NCBI RefSeq assembly: GCF_000317125.1
Contig: NC_019695.1
Span: 4,514,336 to 4,578,335 of the forward strand
Reading direction: 5' to 3'
Source: Chroococcidiopsis thermalis PCC 7203
GTDB taxonomy: Bacteria > Cyanobacteriota > Cyanobacteriia > Cyanobacteriales > Chroococcidiopsidaceae
DNA length: 64,000 nucleotides
In this document: positions 19,852-27,532 of the stretch, piece by piece
How positions within the stretch are numbered: the stretch's first letter is position 1
Layout of the letters: each line of letters opens with the position of its first letter
The notes under the pieces: generated by a model
Told to the model about the DNA's origin: nothing
The model's database searches: none
What the model saw: the letters and a program-made list of their open reading frames with translations, nothing else
Position numbers and translations under genes: made by a program

Positions 19852-21249
19852 GTGAAAGTTTTAGTCGTAGGTAATGGGGGCAGAGAACACGCGATCGCTT
19901 GGGCTTTGTTGCGATCGCCCCAAGTGGAACAGGTATTTTGTACTCCTGGTAATGGGGGAACGGCAACGCTGTCACGCTGTCAAAATTTGCCCTACTCTGT
20001 GGATGATTTTGAACGGATCGGTCAAGCAGTCCGAGAACAGGGGATCGATCTTGTGGTAGTGGGTCCAGAAGTTCCTCTAGCTATGGGAATTACAGATTAT
20101 CTCCAAGCTCAAGGCGCAATGGTATTTGGTCCTACCAAAGCTGGGGCGCAAATTGAAGCAAGTAAAGCTTGGGCAAAAGCTTTAATGCAGGAAGCAGGAA
20201 TTCCCACCGCTAAAGCTGCTGTATTTACCCAGGAATCTGCTGCTAAAGATTATGTCACCGCACAAGGAGCGCCCATAGTCGTCAAAGCTGACGGATTAGC
20301 CGCTGGTAAAGGCGTGATCGTAGCCGAAACAGTCGCACAGGCACATCAAGCTCTAGAAGCGATTTTCGCGGGGCAATTTGGCGACGCGGGTAAGTTTGTT
20401 GTCATTGAAGAATGCTTAATCGGACAAGAAGCCTCTGTATTGGCATTGACAGACGGGATAACGATTCGTCCCCTACTACCAGCCCAAGACCACAAACGCA
20501 TCGGAGAAGGGGATACAGGCGAGAATACGGGCGGAATGGGAGTGTATGCCCCTGCTCCCCTGGTTACGCCAGAATTAATGGCAAGGATCGAACGAGAGGT
20601 ATTACAGAGAGCGATCGCCACTTTACGCTCTAAAGGCATCGATTATCGGGGCGTATTATATGCAGGTTTGATGATTGCTCCTACGGGGGAATTTAAAGTT
20701 CTAGAATTCAACTGTCGCTTTGGCGATCCTGAAACCCAAGCTATTTTACCTTTACTGGAAACCCCCCTAGAAGAGTTACTCGTGGCTTGTTGTCAGCAAA
20801 AACTAGGTGAATTGCCTCCCATCGCCTGGAAGCCGGGAGCCGCCTGTTGTGTTGTCGCCGCCGCCAAAGGCTATCCAGGTGCATACGAAAAAGGTCATGT
20901 CATTACTGGCATAGATGCAGCTGAAGCTTCGGGGGGTTGTGTATTTCATGCTGGAACCAGACTAGGACAAGGGGGAAAAGGGGGACAAGGGGGAACTCGC
21001 TCTTCCCGCGACCGAAGGGAGTGGGGATTAGGGGGCGAAGGGGGACAAGGGGGACTGAGAGAATCCCAACTCCCGACTCCCGACTCCCGACTCCCGACTC
21101 CCGTAATTACAGATGGAGGTAGGGTATTAGGTGTTAGTGGTGTAGGGGAGAATTTTGAGCAAGCGATCGCCCTTGCTTATGATGCGATCGCCCAAATCCA
21201 TTTTGACGGCATCTACTATCGCCGCGACATCGGACACCGAATTCAGTGA
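19852..21249 (+). CDS. purD: Phosphoribosylamine-glycine ligase, with repeat-derived insert
   Basis: GAR synthetase, the second step of purine biosynthesis (phosphoribosylamine + glycine + ATP). GTG start, 465 residues. The family landmarks are clear: MKVLVVGNGGREHAIAW, GPEVPLAMG, ATP-grasp segments IVVKADGLAAGKGVIV, and KVLEFNCRFGDPETQ. Between FHAGTRL and ITDGGRVLGV, where normal PurD has only a few residues, there is an insert of 47 residues (residues 372-418) coded by GGGGGACAA and CTCCCGA tandem repeats. Removing it gives the usual length of about 420. The frame stays open, so the enzyme is probably functional, with a Gly-rich loop near the C-terminal domain. nblS follows, as in many cyanobacteria. 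Confidence 0.94.
   Translation: MKVLVVGNGGREHAIAWALLRSPQVEQVFCTPGNGGTATLSRCQNLPYSVDDFERIGQAVREQGIDLVVVGPEVPLAMGITDYLQAQGAMVFGPTKAGAQIEASKAWAKALMQEAGIPTAKAAVFTQESAAKDYVTAQGAPIVVKADGLAAGKGVIVAETVAQAHQALEAIFAGQFGDAGKFVVIEECLIGQEASVLALTDGITIRPLLPAQDHKRIGEGDTGENTGGMGVYAPAPLVTPELMARIEREVLQRAIATLRSKGIDYRGVLYAGLMIAPTGEFKVLEFNCRFGDPETQAILPLLETPLEELLVACCQQKLGELPPIAWKPGAACCVVAAAKGYPGAYEKGHVITGIDAAEASGGCVFHAGTRLGQGGKGGQGGTRSSRDRREWGLGGEGGQGGLRESQLPTPDSRLPTPVITDGGRVLGVSGVGENFEQAIALAYDAIAQIHFDGIYYRRDIGHRIQ
20965..21105. repeat. Tandem repeats inserted in frame in purD
   Basis: GGGGGACAAG-type repeats (20965-21055), then CTCCCGA heptamers (21070-21103). The block is 141 bases, exactly 47 codons. The same motifs occur outside genes at 38324-38379 and 54244-54290. 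Confidence 0.9.
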
Positions 21250-21335
21250 CTAGTGAATAGTGGCTAGTGACTAGCAAAGAGTCGAACCACTAACCACTAG
21301 CCACCAGCCACCAGCCACCCACCAATGACAAATGA
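21250..21335. repeat. GTGACTAGTGGCTAG-type intergenic tandem repeat
   Basis: Degenerate repeats of AGTGGCTAGTGACT and CCACCAGCC fill the purD-nblS gap. Similar DNA lies at 7396-7465, 45425-45465 and 50345-50405. Confidence 0.65.
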
Positions 21336-21413
21336 CAAGTAACCACTTTGTCTTTTAAGTCGAAAAACTTTACCTTAGAACAAAGGACTTATAAAATACC
21401 AATTTTTATACAA

Positions 21414-23387
21414 ATGTTAGCGCCGTTAAAAACAATCCGAGAAGCGATCGCCCGTTGGTGGTTTGAGCTAACTCTGCCAACTAAGTTGATGGCTGCTGCG
21501 ACGCTGGTGGTTTCGTTAATTGTCAGTGGTTTCACTTTTTGGGCAGTTAACACGATTCAAGTGGATGCAAGGGTAAATGAAACCCGCTTCGGACGTGACT
21601 TGGGGTTGTTACTTGCTTCTAACGTTGCCCCTCTGGTAGCGGAGAATAATTACACCGAAGTCGCTCAGTTTTCTCAACGCTTCTACAGTAGCACTTCTAG
21701 CGTGCGCTACATGCTCTATGCCGACGAAGCAGGAAAAATCTTTTTTGGAATTCCTTTTTGGGAACCAGCCGTACAAACTTCACTGACAATTGAGCGCCGG
21801 ATTCAGTTACCGGAAGATTACGCCGCTAATTCTGAATTGCCGATGGTGCGACAACACCGAACGCCTGATGGGGAAGTCACTGATGTTTTCGTCCCGCTCA
21901 ATCATGAAGGTAAATATTTGGGAGTATTAGCAATTGGAATCAACCCAAATCCTACAGTTGTCACCTCTTCCAATCTCACCCGCGATGTAACAATTGCTGT
22001 TTTCGTGTCAATTTGGGTCATGGTCATTTTGGGTGCTGTCTTCAATACTCTCATGATTACCAAACCAATTAAAGAGTTATTGACGGGTGTAAAAAATATT
22101 GCGGCTGGCAATTTTCAACAGCGGATCGATCTGCCTTTGGGGGGAGAACTCAAGGAATTGATTTTCAGTTTTAATGAAATGGCAGAACGTTTAGAGCGTT
22201 ATGAAGAACAAAATATCGAAGAACTCACTGCCGAGAAAGCTAAATTAGAAACTTTAGTTTCTACTATTGCTGATGGTGCTATTCTGCTTGACACCAATAT
22301 GCAAGTGATTTTAGTCAATCCCACAGCACGACGGATTTTTGGCTGGGAAAATGGAGAGGTCATTGGAGATAGCGTCTTAAATCATTTGCCAATGTCGGTG
22401 CAAGCGGAATTAAATCGCCCTTTATACAAGATAGCAAGGGGAGAAAGCGAAAGTGCAGAGTTTAGAATTCCGCTTTCTCAGCCAACTATGCGCACGATTC
22501 GGATTCTTCTGACTACCGTTCTCGACCAACATCGAGAAAGTATTAAGGGAATTGCTATGACAGTGCAAGACATTACTCGCGAAGTCGAACTGAATGAGGC
22601 AAAAAGCCAATTTATCAGCAACGTCTCTCACGAATTACGCACGCCTTTGTTTAATATCAAGACTTATATTGAAACCCTTCACGACTACGGTGAAAACCTC
22701 AGCACCGAAGAACAGAGGGAATTTTTAGCAACTGCAAATAACGAAACCGATCGCCTCACTCGTTTGGTTAATGATGTCTTAGACTTATCTCGTTTAGAAT
22801 CTTCTTGTCGGATCTATCATTTTGAAGGGGTAGATTTGGCACAAGCAGTCGAACAAACTTTGCGAAATTATCAATTGAATGCTAGAGATAAAGGAATTGA
22901 ATTAATTCAGCAAATCGAACCCGAACTACCACAAGTTTTTGGACATTACGACTTATTGCTTCAGGTATTTACTAATTTAGTTGGAAACGCACTTAAATTT
23001 ACTCAGCAAGGTGGAAAAGTAGCGATCCGTGCGTATAAAATGGAGCCTGCAAGCGGCGATCGCATTGTATCTCCCCAGGTGAGAATTGAAATTTCTGATA
23101 CAGGAATTGGTATCGATCCAGAGGATCAAGCAGCTATTTTCGATCGCTTTTTCCGCGTGGAAAACCGCGTACACACTTTAGAAGGAACCGGGTTAGGACT
23201 TTCTATTGTGAAAAATATTATGGACAAACATCATGCCAACATTCATTTGGTTAGTGAGGTTGGTGTCGGGACAACTTTCTGGTTCGATCTAGCAATATTT
23301 CAAGAACATAGTAATAAGAGTATGGGCATACCAGAAGTAGATATTTCAACTGAAAATGCAATTGATACAACCGCTCATGTAGTTTAA
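21414..23387 (+). CDS. nblS: Sensor histidine kinase NblS (Hik33/DspA)
   Basis: Membrane histidine kinase of 657 residues, the conserved cyanobacterial stress sensor controlling high-light, nutrient and phycobilisome-degradation responses. ATG 21414 is chosen; the frame runs upstream to a TTG at 21348 with no support. Domains: membrane helix 26-48, extracytoplasmic sensor, second helix about 190-213, HAMP (KPIKELLTGVKNIAAGNFQQRI), PAS (DGAILLDTNMQVILVNPTARRIFGW), HisKA with His406 in FISNVSHELRTPLFN, and HATPase N-box LVGNALKF and G-box DTGIGI, GTGLGLSI. The purD-nblS neighbourhood is conserved in cyanobacteria (from memory) and supports the name. Its usual partners are RpaB and SrrA, which are not in this window. 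Confidence 0.9.
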   Translation: MLAPLKTIREAIARWWFELTLPTKLMAAATLVVSLIVSGFTFWAVNTIQVDARVNETRFGRDLGLLLASNVAPLVAENNYTEVAQFSQRFYSSTSSVRYMLYADEAGKIFFGIPFWEPAVQTSLTIERRIQLPEDYAANSELPMVRQHRTPDGEVTDVFVPLNHEGKYLGVLAIGINPNPTVVTSSNLTRDVTIAVFVSIWVMVILGAVFNTLMITKPIKELLTGVKNIAAGNFQQRIDLPLGGELKELIFSFNEMAERLERYEEQNIEELTAEKAKLETLVSTIADGAILLDTNMQVILVNPTARRIFGWENGEVIGDSVLNHLPMSVQAELNRPLYKIARGESESAEFRIPLSQPTMRTIRILLTTVLDQHRESIKGIAMTVQDITREVELNEAKSQFISNVSHELRTPLFNIKTYIETLHDYGENLSTEEQREFLATANNETDRLTRLVNDVLDLSRLESSCRIYHFEGVDLAQAVEQTLRNYQLNARDKGIELIQQIEPELPQVFGHYDLLLQVFTNLVGNALKFTQQGGKVAIRAYKMEPASGDRIVSPQVRIEISDTGIGIDPEDQAAIFDRFFRVENRVHTLEGTGLGLSIVKNIMDKHHANIHLVSEVGVGTTFWFDLAIFQEHSNKSMGIPEVDISTENAIDTTAHVV

Positions 23388-23923
23388 CGCGATGAAATGC
23401 GATCGCGTACACTTGTTATATCTTGCCATCCATAGGCAATTTCTTTTAACATTACCCCGCCTCTTTCAATTTGTTTTTCGTATACTTTTTGTCCACCAAT
23501 ATTTTCATAAAATCCACAAGCAGGGTTATTTGCTAATACCCAAACTAACATTGAGTTAAAACCCAATTCAGATAGTTTATCCACAGCAGATAGAGTTAAT
23601 TTGTAACCAATTCCCTGACGCTGGTATGCTGCTAAAATGTATATGGCATATAACTCACCTTTGTAAGTGCGATCGCTAGTTCGTTCTTTTCCACTATTAG
23701 CAAAACCAATAATTTCTCCTGAATTGTTCTCAGCTACATCAACGAATTGGCTGCTACTCATAGTATCTTCTATAATTTTTTGCCAAGCAATCTCTCGCTG
23801 CTGGTAGGAAAGTTTAGCTAGATATGATTCTGGAATAATTCCTTTATATGTCGTATACCAAGTATCTACATGTACCCGTGCGATCGCTTGTACGTCATTT
23901 AAATTTGCTTCTCTTATAATCAT
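23384..23923 (-). CDS. GNAT-family N-acetyltransferase
   Basis: A 179-residue acetyltransferase of the GNAT superfamily. The N-terminus MIIREANLNDVQAIARVHVDTW is typical. The acetyl-CoA loop is AAYQRQGIGYKLTLSAVDKL (Q/R-x-x-G-x-G/A type), followed by FNSMLVWVLANNPACGFYENIGG. Substrate unknown. It converges with nblS, and the two stop regions overlap by four bases. Confidence 0.88.
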   Translation of the reverse strand: MIIREANLNDVQAIARVHVDTWYTTYKGIIPESYLAKLSYQQREIAWQKIIEDTMSSSQFVDVAENNSGEIIGFANSGKERTSDRTYKGELYAIYILAAYQRQGIGYKLTLSAVDKLSELGFNSMLVWVLANNPACGFYENIGGQKVYEKQIERGGVMLKEIAYGWQDITSVRDRISSR

Positions 23924-24004
23924 TACTCGCTCATCGTTGCCAGAATTTCGAGTTTAGCTCATGCTATAATTTTTACAAATTTCTTACCATAGTTTGTGCA
24001 TTCG

Positions 24005-24268
24005 ATGGAAACAACCCGCTTATCAAGTGAAGGTCAAGTTATTATCCCAAAGATATTACGCAGTATTCATGGTTGGGAAGCAGGACAAGAACTGATTGTA
24101 ATTGATACAGGTGATGGCATTCTGCTTAAACCTAAAAAACCTTTCCCAGAAACAACATTGCAGAATGTTGCAGGATGTTTGAAATATCAAGATAAGCCTA
24201 AAAGTTTAGGTGAAATGAAAGATGCAATTCGTCAGGGAATAGCGGCTCAGTGGCGTGGTTTCAGTTGA
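24005..24268 (+). CDS. AbrB/MazE-type antitoxin (VapB-like)
   Basis: An 87-residue swapped-hairpin AbrB-fold DNA-binding protein. The core is TTRLSSEGQVIIPKILRSIHGWEAGQELIVIDTGDGILLKP, followed by a flexible tail that in this family wraps the toxin. ATG 24005 is used; the longer frame begins at an unsupported GTG. It overlaps the start of a vapC remnant, so it is the antitoxin of a VapBC module that has lost its toxin. Confidence 0.8.
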   Translation: METTRLSSEGQVIIPKILRSIHGWEAGQELIVIDTGDGILLKPKKPFPETTLQNVAGCLKYQDKPKSLGEMKDAIRQGIAAQWRGFS

Positions 24269-24468
24269 CACGAATACCGAATGTTTATCTCACAAATATA
24301 AACGCGATCGCGCAAGTTTTGCAATGGCACGAAAATGGCTTAGATTTTGCTGATGCATTTCACCTAGCTCAAAGTCAGAATTACTCAGCAATCTATACGT
24401 TTGACGAAAAGTTTCTGAAACGGGCAAAAAATTTATCAACGCAATGTGAGGTCAAGCAACCTGGATGA
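24255..24468 (+). pseudogene. vapC PIN-domain toxin remnant (internal deletion)
   Basis: From GTG 24255 the frame reads VVSVDTNTE, the expected first strand of a VapC PIN toxin with its first catalytic Asp. After that, only the C-terminal third of a PIN domain remains, in another frame (24280-24468): IPNVYLTNINAIAQVLQWHENGLDFADAFHLAQ, then IYTFDEKFLKRAK. The middle, with the conserved Glu, is missing (about 60 residues). The open frame from GTG 24250 is thus not a real 72-residue protein. A deletion at the antitoxin-proximal end explains both the frame change and the small size. Confidence 0.75.
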
Positions 24469-24492
24469 ATATTGCGTTGATAATATATTTCT

Positions 24493-25479
24493 CTAAAAAA
24501 TAAAAAATTTTCCAGCCTGCTGCAAATCTACGTTACCACCGCTGATAACCACTCCAACTCTTGCTCCTGGTGCAGTGACAACACCCTCTACTAAAGCGGC
24601 GGCGGCTAATACTCCTGTGGGTTCGACGACAATCTTCATTCTCTCCCACAAAAAATACATGGTGCGTTTAATCGCATCTTCCGATACTGTCACCATGTCA
24701 TCTACATATTTCAATACTAAAGGAAAAGTAATTTTTCCCAAAGACGGAGTACGAGCGCCGTCAGCAATTGTATCGGGATTATGAACCGTATGCAGAGTTT
24801 TGCTATGAAACGATCGCGTTGCATCATCTGCTCTTTCCGGTTCTACACCAATAACTTTACATTGCGGAGAAAGTGTTTTAGCCGCGATCGCGCATCCCGA
24901 TAACAGACCTCCACCACCACAACAAACTAAGAGTAAATCTAATTCTCCCACTCCTTCGATTAATTCTTTAGCAGTTGTACCCTGTCCGGCGATAACTTGA
25001 GGACGGTCGTAGGGGTGAATAAAAGTGAGTTGGCGTTCCCGACAGAGTTCGGCTGCTAACTCTTCCCTTGTCATTTCGGCGCGATCGTATAACAGTACCT
25101 CTGCACCATAACCCTGCGTAGCAGCTAACTTCACAGCTGGAGCATCCTCCGGCATGACAATTGTAGTGGGAATGTTGAGTAATTTACCCGAAAGCGCGAT
25201 CGCCTGAGCGTGATTTCCCGAAGAAAATGTGAGTACACCCTGCCTTTTTTGTTGTTCTGAGAGCTGAGACAAAGCATTATACGCTCCCCGAAATTTAAAT
25301 GCTCCCATTCTTTGGAAGTTTTCGCACTTAAAAAACACCTGTCTTTGCGTCAGTTCGTTTACCGTTCTGGAAGTCATTACGGGAGTTTTGTGAGCAACAC
25401 CTGTCAACCGTTGGTGTGCTGCTTCGATATCTGCAAAGGTGACAATATTGGTGTCGATGGGAGCTTCTGTTTTAGACAT
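24493..25479 (-). CDS. PLP-dependent threonine/serine dehydratase
   Basis: A fold-type II PLP enzyme of 328 residues, of the threonine dehydratase/serine racemase/hydroxyaspartate ammonia-lyase group. The Schiff-base lysine is in GAFKFRGAYNAL, the substrate loop is SSGNHAQA, and the phosphate loop is CCGGGGLLSG. There is no C-terminal ACT regulatory domain, so it is the short catabolic-type enzyme, not full-length biosynthetic IlvA. The exact substrate cannot be fixed by eye. It overlaps the upstream zinc-ribbon gene by eight bases. Confidence 0.88.
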   Translation of the reverse strand: MSKTEAPIDTNIVTFADIEAAHQRLTGVAHKTPVMTSRTVNELTQRQVFFKCENFQRMGAFKFRGAYNALSQLSEQQKRQGVLTFSSGNHAQAIALSGKLLNIPTTIVMPEDAPAVKLAATQGYGAEVLLYDRAEMTREELAAELCRERQLTFIHPYDRPQVIAGQGTTAKELIEGVGELDLLLVCCGGGGLLSGCAIAAKTLSPQCKVIGVEPERADDATRSFHSKTLHTVHNPDTIADGARTPSLGKITFPLVLKYVDDMVTVSEDAIKRTMYFLWERMKIVVEPTGVLAAAALVEGVVTAPGARVGVVISGGNVDLQQAGKFFIF

Positions 25480-25837
25480 GACTCAAAGCGATGAGGAAAC
25501 AGACTAATAACAACCCTAGAATTAACAGCAAAGATTGATTGCGCTTCAGCCAATTTTGCAACCCAACAGCAGGACTCCTACTTTTTTGTCTTTGCTCCTC
25601 CTCCAATCGTTTTTGCTCGATGTTTTGGTAAAGCGTACACTCTGTCGCATATGGACGCTGGGGATACGTGCAGCTATCATCTAAATGGTAAGTACAAGTT
25701 TTACACAAAGGTTCGTCACCGGTAGCACGGTGTAAGGGAATGCCTGGATGACCGAATGCTTTGAGCGGCGTGCGGCAATAAGGACAGTTGACTACCTGAG
25801 AGTCAACTGCTTGATGACAACGGGGACAGGTAGGCAT
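25472..25837 (-). CDS. Zinc-ribbon protein with C-terminal membrane anchor
   Basis: A 121-residue tail-anchored protein. It opens with a zinc ribbon (CPRCHQAVDSQVVNCPYC). A second cysteine cluster follows (CKTCTYHLDDSCTYPQRPYATECTLY), then a charged linker, and a single membrane helix at the end (LLLILGLLLVCFLIAL). ATG 25837 is preferred to the TTG four codons upstream. It is conserved in cyanobacteria as I recall, but its function is unknown. Confidence 0.75.
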   Translation of the reverse strand: MPTCPRCHQAVDSQVVNCPYCRTPLKAFGHPGIPLHRATGDEPLCKTCTYHLDDSCTYPQRPYATECTLYQNIEQKRLEEEQRQKSRSPAVGLQNWLKRNQSLLLILGLLLVCFLIALSHV

Positions 25838-25849
25838 GGTACAAAGCAA

Positions 25850-26158
25850 TTACGACTGAGGAAACTTGCGAACTTGATACTCGGATGACTGAATCAACTC
25901 GTAGGTTTTCCCCATCTGCTGGGCAAACTTAGCATCAATCTTGTCGAGTTGCTCGGTAGGGATAGATTTCCATTGCTCTCGCGTTGCCCAACGAATAATC
26001 ATCACAACCTCCGTTGGGACATTAGGTTCTATCCAAACCTCTTTACTGAGAAAACCAGGATAGCCAGATAGTGCAGTCGTCCAAATTTCTGCATCTTTTT
26101 GGATAAATTTCTCCCTTAATTCAGGAGTAACTTTAAACTTGAGAAACTCAATAACCAC
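25850..26158 (-). CDS. TIGR03792-type small ABM-fold protein
   Basis: A 102-residue protein of the antibiotic-biosynthesis-monooxygenase-like dimeric alpha/beta barrel fold, resembling the uncharacterised cyanobacterial family TIGR03792. Marks: MVIEFLKFKV at the first strand, then DAEIWTTALSGYPGFLSKEVW and VVMIIRWATREQWKSI. No catalytic residues are evident. It is 12 bases upstream of the zinc-ribbon gene and co-directional, so they are probably one operon. Confidence 0.7.
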   Translation of the reverse strand: MVIEFLKFKVTPELREKFIQKDAEIWTTALSGYPGFLSKEVWIEPNVPTEVVMIIRWATREQWKSIPTEQLDKIDAKFAQQMGKTYELIQSSEYQVRKFPQS

Positions 26159-26270
26159 GCGCTTTTTTCTCTACTGCTCGAAAGGATGGCGATCGCCAAA
26201 TTTGCCAGAATATAACAGGAGGAGTTGGGGTGACATGTTTTTAGCATAGCTCGATCGCAGCGCTATTTCT

Positions 26271-26333
26271 GTAGGGGCGAGTTCACCCGAAATCTCTGTA
26301 AGTCACAAAGTCTCTTGGTAAACCCGCCCCTAC
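26271..26333. repeat. 63-base inverted-repeat element (GTAGGGGCG...CGCCCCTAC)
   Basis: Imperfect terminal arms GTAGGGGCGAGTT and AACCCGCCCCTAC surround about 37 unpaired bases. An element of nearly the same size and design lies at 29765-29829. A short version without the interior is at 58208-58237, and a related 28-base palindrome is at 34904-34931. Confidence 0.7.
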
Positions 26334-26372
26334 AACTTGTTGATAAATTCCTTTAACTAACTGGATAGCAGG

Positions 26373-26696
26373 ATGGATAATAACAACTGGATTAAACAAC
26401 TATTGATGCTTGGTGTTGGTACGACTTCCCTTGTAGCTGAGAAGTTGCGGGAAGTAAGCGATGAATTGGTCAAGGATGGCAAAATGAATTCTGACCAAGC
26501 CAAAGTGTTTGTAGACAACATGATGCAGCAGCTCAAGATCGATCCCACAACTTTTGAGGCGCAGTTGCAACGGCAGATCCGTAATGTCATGCAGGATCTT
26601 GGCGTACCCCGTCAGTCAGAAATGGACGAGTTACGGGGACGGATCGATCGCCTAGAGCGTCAAATCCGCGATTTGGAAAATAAGATGTGGCGTTAG
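26373..26696 (+). CDS. Phasin-family-like coiled-coil protein
   Basis: A 107-residue protein made almost entirely of amphipathic helix, with a C-terminal coiled coil (ELRGRIDRLERQIRDLENKM). It resembles the cyanobacterial phasin-like proteins that coat polyhydroxyalkanoate granules (slr0058 type). GTTSLVAEKLREVSDELVKDG is the family core. No PHA synthase gene is in the window. Granule binding is a family inference. Confidence 0.7.
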   Translation: MDNNNWIKQLLMLGVGTTSLVAEKLREVSDELVKDGKMNSDQAKVFVDNMMQQLKIDPTTFEAQLQRQIRNVMQDLGVPRQSEMDELRGRIDRLERQIRDLENKMWR

Positions 26697-26859
26697 ATGG
26701 TAATGGGTAATGGGTAAGTCAAAAGCCAAAAGTCAAAAGTCAAAATCAGCCTCTAGTCTCTCGCCTCTTGCGATCTCCAACTACCAATTACCAATTACCA
26801 ACTACCCCATTACAAGATATAGTAGTGACGCACTTGCATAGCTGAAGGAGGGTCTAATT
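26697..26859. repeat. Intergenic short tandem repeats upstream of FKBP gene
   Basis: TAATGGGTAATGGGTAA, AAAGTCAAAAGTCAAAA and CCAATTACCAATTACCAA tandem runs. The AAAGTC and CCAATTA types recur elsewhere in the window. The last 40 bases hold the FKBP ribosome site. Confidence 0.65.
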
Positions 26860-27408
26860 TTGAAAGAAATTCTCATCAGCGTGGGAATTACGTTAGTTTG
26901 CGTAGTGCTTTTGGTGCTAGCTCAGGTAGGAGGAGCGAAAGATAACGCTCTGGCTGAGACTACATCTGTTCAAGCATCAACTCAAGCCACATCCAGCACG
27001 CTTATAGCCCAGAAGCCAACGCAAACCCCAACTGCACCAAATAAGGTAACTCCAATGTCTGACAATAAAGCAATTACAACTGATTCTGGGCTGAAATACA
27101 CCGTCCTCCAAGAGGGAAGCGGAGAAATGCCGAAAAAAGGTCAAACCGTCGTAGTTCACTATACAGGAACTTTAGAAGATGGTTCTAAGTTCGATAGCTC
27201 TCGCGATCGCGGTCAGCCTTTTTCATTTAAAGTTGGTACGGGACAAGTCATTAAAGGCTGGGATGAAGCACTCAGCACGATGAAAGTAGGCGAACGTCGC
27301 CAAATCGTCATTCCCCCAGAATTAGGTTACGGCGCTCGCGGTGCGGGTGGCGTTATTCCTCCCAACGCTACGCTGATTTTTGACGTGGAGTTGTTGAAGG
27401 TTAATTAA
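26860..27408 (+). CDS. FKBP-type peptidyl-prolyl cis-trans isomerase, exported
   Basis: Prolyl isomerase of 182 residues. The N-terminal hydrophobic segment ([19 protein letters not shown]) is a signal or anchor, then a Thr/Ala/Gln linker, then the FKBP domain at about 75-181: [58 protein letters not shown] and VELLKV. Active-site aromatic residues (Tyr, Phe, Asp and Trp) are intact. The start is TTG 26860, decided by an excellent AAGGAGGG site seven bases upstream. No ATG occurs until the linker, which would remove the signal. Probably lumenal or periplasmic folding factor. Confidence 0.9.
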   Translation: MKEILISVGITLVCVVLLVLAQVGGAKDNALAETTSVQASTQATSSTLIAQKPTQTPTAPNKVTPMSDNKAITTDSGLKYTVLQEGSGEMPKKGQTVVVHYTGTLEDGSKFDSSRDRGQPFSFKVGTGQVIKGWDEALSTMKVGERRQIVIPPELGYGARGAGGVIPPNATLIFDVELLKVN

Positions 27409-27461
27409 TTAGTCATTTGTCACTGGTCATTTGTCATTGGCAAACACAAATGACCAATGAC

Positions 27462-27518
27462 GTAGGGCGTAGACACCCGAAGGGTGGCTTCTCGAAGAAT
27501 AGCCCTTCCCGAAGGGTA
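27462..27518. repeat. 57-base element with three small hairpins
   Basis: A unit with three nested inverted repeats: CACCC-GAA-GGGTG, TTCTCGAAGAA and CCCTTCCCGAAGGG. It is embedded in TGACCAATGAC/ATGACAAATGAC tandem repeats on both sides, as if inserted into them. Only one copy is in this window. Such hairpin units are widespread in cyanobacteria. Confidence 0.6.
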
Positions 27519-27532
27519 TGACAAATGACAAT

